In this document: one piece after another, positions 7,923 to 12,500 of the stretch
How positions within the stretch are numbered: the first letter of the stretch is position 1
Layout: each line of letters begins with the position of its first letter
NCBI GenBank assembly: GCA_018398765.1
Contig: JAHBMJ010005799.1
Location: 10,059 to 22,558, forward strand
Origin: Chromera velia
Taxonomy: Eukaryota; Sar; Chromeraceae
DNA length: 12,500 bases
Direction of reading: 5' to 3'
The notes under the pieces: model-generated
What the model saw: the letters and a program-made list of their open reading frames with translations, nothing else
Told to the model about the DNA's origin: nothing
Databases searched by the model: none
Made by a program: the position numbers and the translations under genes

Positions 7923-8422
7923 ATGACGAAATCTGACTGCTACAAATTCCTTGTCGCAACTCGTTGTCTCCTGCGTTTGGTTTCCGAGAAACAAATTAGA
8001 ACGAATCTTAAGGGTGCACACAACCTAATCAAACAATAGAGGAAAAGCTTGTGTGATGCAATCACTGTACATATACAAGTCTGTGTGTACCTTTGAGAGG
8101 GGTTCTCTCTGGCTGTACAATGTCTTACAGACATCACCTTCGAGGCCGACCTTGTACGGTTTCGACTTCATCGCTTTCATGAAGGTCAGACAATTGAATG
8201 CGTGCACCGGTATCTCACAGTGTGCATGTACAACTTTAACGTACGTGACGATCAGTGCATGTGTCTCAAAACACGTTTGTTCGCGCGCATTCGCGCGCGC
8301 GAAGGCCAGTGTGAGAATTAACAACTGAGTTTAAAGAAAGAGTTTTGATGGGGTGTTTAAAGCAGGAGTTCTTTGAAGGGATGGAAGACGTGCGGGATGC
8401 TGCAGCACCTCTGCACAATTAA
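7923..8422 (+). CDS. Candidate three-exon small gene, unknown product
   Basis: Tentative + strand chain, all phase 0. Exon 7923-7979 starts MTKSDCYKFLVATRC and has a weak donor TTG|GTTTCC. Exon 8131-8184 lies between TGTCTTACAG and AAG|GTCAGA and encodes PTLYGFDFIAFMK. Exon 8366-8422 follows AAAGCAG and ends VRDAAAPLHN then TAA. That gives about 55 residues. The middle exon has the best splice sites and its donor matches the GTCAG donors of the DUF501 gene. The first exon is the weakest link; its frame also runs on open to 8040. The - strand also has an open frame over 8025-8324. Confidence 0.22.
8290..8303. repeat. CpG-only palindrome TTCGCGCGCGCGAA
   Basis: A perfect 14-bp palindrome of alternating CG, preceded by another TCGCGCGC at 8281-8288. 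The alternating purine-pyrimidine pattern can adopt Z-DNA. Confidence 0.9.
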
Positions 8423-9066
8423 GGTCTTTCTGATTAAAAGGGTAGCCTTTTTTCAATGAAAGAACTGAAGTGTCTCGAAGGTTCTACCTTGTATCCCCTC
8501 TGTCCCTTTTCTCTCTCTTTTGATTGTCCAACCTGTTGTGAAGCTGCGATTGATCAGCTATATCAGGGTGATCGAAGTCGCACCTATTTTCATTACTCGT
8601 AGTCTTAGGACGGAACAAATCGACAAACTAGGTTAGATCCGCCCTTCATATATGGGGACGCGGCATACATGAAAAAAACCCTTAATCATCACTTTGTGCG
8701 CATCCTCAGCTAGAGGGCAGCTTGGCCACGTAAATCTGAGAAGTATATCGGCATGTAAATTCTGCATGCATATGATTTTCAAGTATCGCTACCTGAGTGA
8801 AAACCTAATAAAACACTTACCTGAGGGTGGGTGTGCCTCTATAACCATTAGAATGATTACATTTTTAGTGATAGCTAGTGATGGCTACACTGATCATCGG
8901 GGTGTGACACGTTACATAACGTTATAATCATATCAATCATATCACATCACATCACTTCGCAATCATCACATACCTGAGCGTAGCAGATATCGGCTAAAAA
9001 AGAAAAAAAGTAAGCAGTCTGATAATATTTCTTTTTTTATATATAAGCTTAACAACAGTTGTGTAA
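8423..9066. other. Stretch without a recognised gene
   Basis: I see no convincing exon, RNA gene or mobile element. Local features are a T/C-rich run near 8480-8520 and a short degenerate ATCAC/ATCAT repeat at 8930-8960. An open frame at 8694-8927 has no coding character. Confidence 0.5.
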
Positions 9067-9846
9067 CACATGATTAACAGTTGCGCTCTGGCAGCATGGC
9101 TAGTAAGAGAGGCACCATACGAACCAGCAAAGACCTAGCAATGGTGCAGAAAGTCCAAAAATGAGGGAAATAGGAAGGTAAAACCATCTGCTGATTCTTT
9201 GTCTCGTTTTTGGGCCCGTGTGTTTAACGGAGACGAACTTTTCCCCGCCCCTGCTGGCCCTGTGTTCCCTCCTCCTTCTTCCCCCGCTTTCTCTCTGCAC
9301 ATAGTAGAGGAAACCTTGAAAGGAATAGACGTGAATAAGGCTGCCGGTCTTAATGGAATCGCCTCTAAACATTTCGCTCTTTACTTCAAATACTCAACCC
9401 TTTCTTGCTTTCTTCTTTTTGTCTTTTTTAATTTATTTCATTCTTTTTCCTTTTAGCCGTATAGATGGAACGTCCTGAGGATTGCTTCAGTACCAAAGAG
9501 TCCCCCTTCCCTTGATTGTAATGAATAGAGGCCCATTCATATTGTTAATCTTCTGGGTAAGGTTTTTGCTCTTTTTATAGACGCCCGCCTTCATAAAGAG
9601 ATGAGGATCGATAAGAGACAGTTAGGCTTCAGGAGGGGCGTAGGGACATAGAAAGTGTTCGCGTTCCTCTCTTCTCTTATTCTTCAGTCTAAACACAAAA
9701 AAGAACCCCTCATCGCAGCATTTGTAGACTTTTCCAAAGCCTTTGACACAGTGCCCAGAGAGAAAATGTTAGAGAGACTGAAGGATGAAGGGGCCAGTCA
9801 GGCAGCTAGGTCAGGCAGACATCCACATGATTTATTCTATTGTTAA
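9067..9846 (+). pseudogene. LINE-type reverse transcriptase fragment (N-terminal half of RT to motif A)
   Basis: One reading frame carries recognisable non-LTR retrotransposon RT sequence: SLSRFWARVFNGDELF before the fingers, LKGIDVNKAAGLNGIASKHF (the KA-GLNGI step, about 9315-9375), RPIHIVNLLGKVFA (9529), QLGFRRG (9619) and the catalytic motif A FVDFSKAFDTV (9721-9753), then MLERLKDEG. The frame is broken only by TAG codons at 9136, 9454, 9526 and 9649. After about 9780 the similarity fades and the frame ends at 9846. It is a broken copy: no endonuclease domain and no intact start are visible. The C-terminal half of an RT on the same strand lies at 11925-12500. Confidence 0.85.
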
Positions 9847-10180
9847 GAGCTACTGGAAGCCCTCAGAATAGATAAAGGGAAGTAGCGCTAGTCAGACTCC
9901 AGTGAGGCTCAAAGATAGTCTAAGTATCCGAAGAGTCAGAGGTTGAGTTCAAAAAAAGTTCAATCTATAGCGCTAGGGTTGATCGCTTATCAATCGATTT
10001 CATGCTAATATCGAGTGCAGATCTGTGCGTTTTTACTCAAGTTTGGAGGTTGGCTTTAGAGAGGCAATTCTGAGGGTGTTAGACCTCCCGAGGTGACTGA
10101 CAACCTCGGGGGTCCTCTCGGGAAAATCTAGATTTTGATTTTTCTTGTGTGATCCGATTTTGTACATGTAACAAGCCATT
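9847..10180. other. Spacer with a hairpin, no gene
   Basis: The sequence after the LINE fragment has a short possible continuation (MIYSIVKSYW in another frame, about 9826-9855) and then nothing recognisable. At 10082-10114, GACCTCCCGAGGT faces ACCTCGGGGGTC across an 8-nt loop, giving a stem of about 12 bp with one bulge. It could be a transcript hairpin or a repeat end. Confidence 0.5.
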
Positions 10181-10490
10181 CAGACCGGGCGATTATTCGA
10201 TCTCAGAGCCGAATAATCTAGCCAAATAATCGCCACGCTCAAATTCAAATTCAAACCGCATGGAATTTAACCAGGCAAAATTGGCTATTCTAAGCATGAA
10301 CCGCATGGTATTTGGGTACTTCGATTTCAGACCGTGTACTATTTGGTTTTCTGCCTGACGGTTATTCGAATTCAGACCTCATACTATTTGATGCCTCGAT
10401 TTCTGACCGCGCGCTATTCGATGTCTCGTTTTCTAACCGGGTCTTACTCGGTTCTATCAATTTTATACCGCGCTTTATTCGGATACATGT
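10181..10490. repeat. Degenerate array of about 30-bp units (ACCG...TATTYG...TCGATTTCAG)
   Basis: Loose tandem units starting ACCG or ACCT and ending in TCGATTTC or similar: 10300-10330, 10331-10375 (with an extra segment), 10376-10405, 10406-10435, 10436-10466, then a partial one. Upstream, 10188-10197 (GGCGATTATT) and 10225-10234 (AATAATCGCC) form a perfect 10-bp inverted repeat. One frame reads as a diverged 10-residue repeat of SxSDRxLFD type. I take that as a consequence of the 30-bp period, not as a gene. Confidence 0.6.
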
Positions 10491-10502
10491 ATTTTGGAAT
10501 TC

Positions 10503-10575
10503 TACCAGTGGTGGGACTCGAACTTGGGACCTCCCGGTCCAAGCCTCTCATCCTAACCACTAGGCCACGGACGCT
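10503..10575 (-). ncRNA. tRNA-like, SINE-type head with A and B boxes
   Basis: On the - strand, box A TGGCCTAGTGG (10567-10557) and box B AGTTCGAGTCC (10524-10514) are 43 nt apart, the normal spacing of a pol III tRNA promoter. A cloverleaf does not close: the 5' GCGTCCG does not pair with the 3' CCACTGG, and the T stem is mostly unpaired. A strong internal hairpin GGACC-GGGA-GGTCC sits in place of the anticodon/variable region. This fits a tRNA-derived SINE head or tRNA pseudogene better than a working tRNA. Downstream on the same strand is the degenerate 30-bp array, which might be its body. Confidence 0.6.
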
Positions 10576-10584
10576 GAATCCTAT

Positions 10585-10860
10585 CTAAAGTATCGTGTTT
10601 GTCTGGTTCTTGTCTTTTCTTATCTTTTTACTTCTTTTTACTTTTATTTTCAATCGTTTGGTCTTCATCCCTTTCTCTAAATAAAACATTAACTTCTTTG
10701 CAGCTTTTCTATTATTTTCTATTATTTTTTGATACTTTTTCATACTTCTTTTATTTCATTTTCTAATACTTTTCACAATACTTTCTTATACTTTTTCTAT
10801 CATTTTAGAATTAATTTTTTTTCTTATTAATCACTTTTTTTTAGTTCTATATATTTTCTT
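10585..10860. repeat. T-rich low-complexity tract
   Basis: About 275 bp of degenerate TTTTACTTC/TTTTCTAT words (A-rich on the - strand), with no gene. It immediately precedes the tRNA-like head on the - strand, so it could be the A-rich tail of another element inserted there. Confidence 0.7.
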
Positions 10861-11157
10861 ATGTCTAGACTAGCCTTATGTCTAGACCAGCATATAGCAT
10901 GCGTCTCCCTTTTGGGTTTATGGTTCCATGCCCAAATACTAGCACATAGTATGCGTCGGTCCTTTTTTTTTTTTTGGCAAACGAGAACTCGGTACAACTA
11001 TGCTGAATTGAAGGCGCATGGAACCGCCTTTATAAGAGAAGGGCGCGTGTTATGTCGTACTTTGAAGGCGAAGGAGACAATGTTAGTTTTAAAGGCGCGT
11101 GGAAGCGCTTTATTGAAGAAAAGGCATGTGTTACGGTCTACTCAGACCGCAACTTAA
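10861..11157 (+). repeat. Diverged direct repeats, including an 81-bp period in an open frame
   Basis: Two kinds of repeat occur. TATGTCTAGAC followed by T/C AG occurs twice near 10859-10890, and TAGYATGCGTC recurs at about 10896 and 10946. From 11008, TTGAAGGCGCATGGAACCGC recurs in diverged form at about 11089 (81 bp later), with GCGTGTTATG-like copies following each. The frame stays open, reading LKAHGTAFIREGRVLCR, LKAKETMLV, LKARGSALLKKRHVLR. Whether this is a repeat-derived peptide or chance is unclear. No family is recognised. Confidence 0.45.
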
Positions 11158-11219
11158 GTCTTTGATCATTCTGAGATGTTTTGCTATATGTTTCCTTTGG
11201 CAGACATCATAAGAATCAC

Positions 11220-11292
11220 AATGGATAAAGTGAGAGCGAATGGCAGACTAAGAAGTGGAAGGTCTCAGGTTCGATTCCCATCTCCACCTCTT
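11220..11292 (+). ncRNA. Second tRNA-like remnant with a perfect B box
   Basis: GGTTCGATTCC at 11268-11278 matches the pol III B-box consensus exactly. It is preceded by GAGCGAATGGCAGAC, which resembles a D-loop/A-box region. A plausible anticodon arm and a paired T stem are missing (TCAGG against CCCAT). I read it as a tRNA-derived repeat remnant, on the opposite strand from the one at 10503-10575. Confidence 0.4.
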
Positions 11293-11924
11293 TTACCTTT
11301 CAAGAGAAGCCGATTTTGGCCCCGCGCGCGAAACCGATTCCGCGTGGCAAGCCGCAGCCAAAACCGTGTGGTGCACCACAAGAATCAGAAATTAGCCGAT
11401 TATAAAAGAAAAAAAATGCAGAGCCAAATAGTTTGAGTCACATCCAAATTTAGTGAAGGACGATCGACCTCTTCAACTCTCAGTTGTGACGAGTCATGAC
11501 ACCTCTAATGACTTTTGATCGACTCAACCTCTTTAAGATCTCATCCAACCCTTTCTGCATACATGAACACACGCACTACAAAGAAGAAAGACATTAGAGA
11601 TGCCTAAATGTACAGAAGGAATCCAGATAAGAGATCGGGCGCCGTGGAAGGCCCTCTGGCGATACTTCGGATCGAAATAGTCGATCCTGGGTCTTGTTTA
11701 GGCTAGCTGGAGCCCTTGGCTGTGTGGCTCCCACCCTCACGTGATCTCCTTGGAGGCTAGCCTGGAGGACAAACATGCGCGAAAGCTCTCAAAGGCTTCA
11801 GACTCAGACTTTTAGAGTGGCAAGCAAACCTGATAGGATGGCTAACCTTCATACGCCTATACAACCTTCTATAGCTCTCACCTTCTTGGAGTCAGACGGT
11901 GCCTGCGTCCTCTCTTACCGTATG
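11293..11924. other. Spacer without a recognised gene
   Basis: It contains a perfect 14-bp palindrome TGTGGTGCACCACA at 11367-11380 and an 8-bp inverted repeat AGGCTAGC (11700-11707) / GCTAGCCT (11756-11763). An open frame begins at 11775 and runs into the second LINE fragment; its first 50 or so codons have no clear RT similarity. Confidence 0.5.
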
Positions 11925-12500
11925 AGAGTAGGCCTTAACACCATGTACTGTAATGTTGTTGCAAGGGTTGATGGAGGGGACAAATACTTGTTAGAAGGAG
12001 CGGGTGTGAAGCAGGGTGATCCTCTTTCTAGCTCCTCTTTTTTTTCTTCCATTTATAAACAATTTACACAAAGCCCTTAGCTCTGAGAACCAACAGCCGA
12101 CTCGGAGTGGTAATGAAAGAAGGAGCGCTTTGAAACCTGTCAAGCTTTCCATATCTCTAATATTAGAGAGTAGTGGTTATGCTGATGACCTTGTGTTGTT
12201 TGCCCACAGCGCCGTAGACCTGCAGGAGAGACTCCAGCGCCTCGAGGTATACTGCAATGAACACGGACTCACGGTAAACTTAAAAAAAATAAAGATCCTT
12301 TGTCTATCCTCCCCTGATCCTCTGATTGATCCCGCTTCCCCTTTTTTTTTTAATGGAAGGCCGGTTGTCAATAAGCATGTTAATAAATATAAATACCTCG
12401 GCAACTGGATCTTTGAGGGGGGGGATCTATCTAAAACTGTGAAAGCAAGAATTGAATCGGCAGAAAAAGTACTGAGGCGTGTGTTTAAAACTCTTTCTTC
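11925..12500 (+). pseudogene. LINE-type reverse transcriptase fragment (motif B, YADD and beyond), frameshifted, runs off the window
   Basis: The region before 12030 reads NVVARVDGGDKYLLEGAG and then motif B, GVKQGDPLS (12003-12029). A one-base frame change occurs between about 12025 and 12051, where a T8 run (12038-12045) is the likely slip site. The next frame then reads FINNLHKAL, the catalytic motif C YADDLVLF (12178-12201), a following helix LQERLQRLEVYCNEHGL, LKKIKI, and the thumb-side KYKYLG (12385-12402). It stays open to the window end, so the element continues outside. Motif order and strand fit it being the second half of the copy at 9067-9846. Confidence 0.88.

Noticed and set aside
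8025-8328. About 90-100 codon frames on both strands
   Set aside because: They are mirror frames with mixed composition. Only the 54-nt segment 8131-8184 has usable splice sites.
8694-8927. 77-codon + strand open frame
   Set aside because: No coding bias, no motif and no splice context.
10312-10563. Protein with a 10-residue SxSDRxLFD-type repeat
   Set aside because: The peptide repeat follows from the diverged 30-bp DNA repeat, and the frame runs into the antisense of the tRNA-like sequence.
10503-10575. Functional tRNA gene
   Set aside because: A and B boxes and their spacing are right, but the acceptor and T stems do not pair, so a SINE head or pseudogene fits better.

Overview
This window is nuclear DNA from a eukaryote. 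It has spliced genes with long introns, many micro- and minisatellites, a dying non-LTR (LINE-type) retrotransposon and tRNA-like (SINE-type) sequences. There are no bacterial operons, Shine-Dalgarno sites or dense gene packing. The clearest gene belongs to the DUF501 family. I associate eukaryotic DUF501 copies mainly with algae and other protists, so a protist such as a chromerid or similar alveolate or stramenopile is my best guess. That is low-confidence inference, not something I can prove from the sequence.

Layout. (1) 1-2937, + strand: a four-exon DUF501 gene (315-670, 1606-1719, 2059-2209, 2875-2937). The phases match at every junction and the product is about 227 aa. Its introns are packed with repeats: a 20-copy, 20-bp minisatellite whose unit carries an AP-1/Gcn4-type palindrome, a (GT)n(GA)n tract, and a perfect 60-bp tandem duplication that doubles the acceptor of exon 3. 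(2) 2938-3680: an AT-rich spacer. (3) About 3872-6853, - strand: a second multi-exon gene of unknown function, convergent with the first. It is lysine-rich, and most exons are bounded by good splice sites and joined in phase 0. Its 5' end may extend to 7902 and its 3' end is ambiguous. (4) About 7000-8430: several short, weakly supported coding candidates on both strands. (5) 8430-9066: nothing recognised. (6) 9067-12500, + strand: a LINE reverse-transcriptase region in two pieces (9067-9846 and about 11925-12500). About 2.1 kb of repeat-rich DNA separates them, holding a hairpin, a degenerate array of about 30-bp units, a tRNA-like head on the - strand, a T-rich tract, an 81-bp repeat and a second tRNA-like B box.

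The two genes are tail to tail, and nothing in the sequence ties their functions together. The 9-12.5 kb part reads as a repeat nest. The strongest results are the reconstruction of the DUF501 gene by splice-phase logic and the duplication of one of its acceptors.
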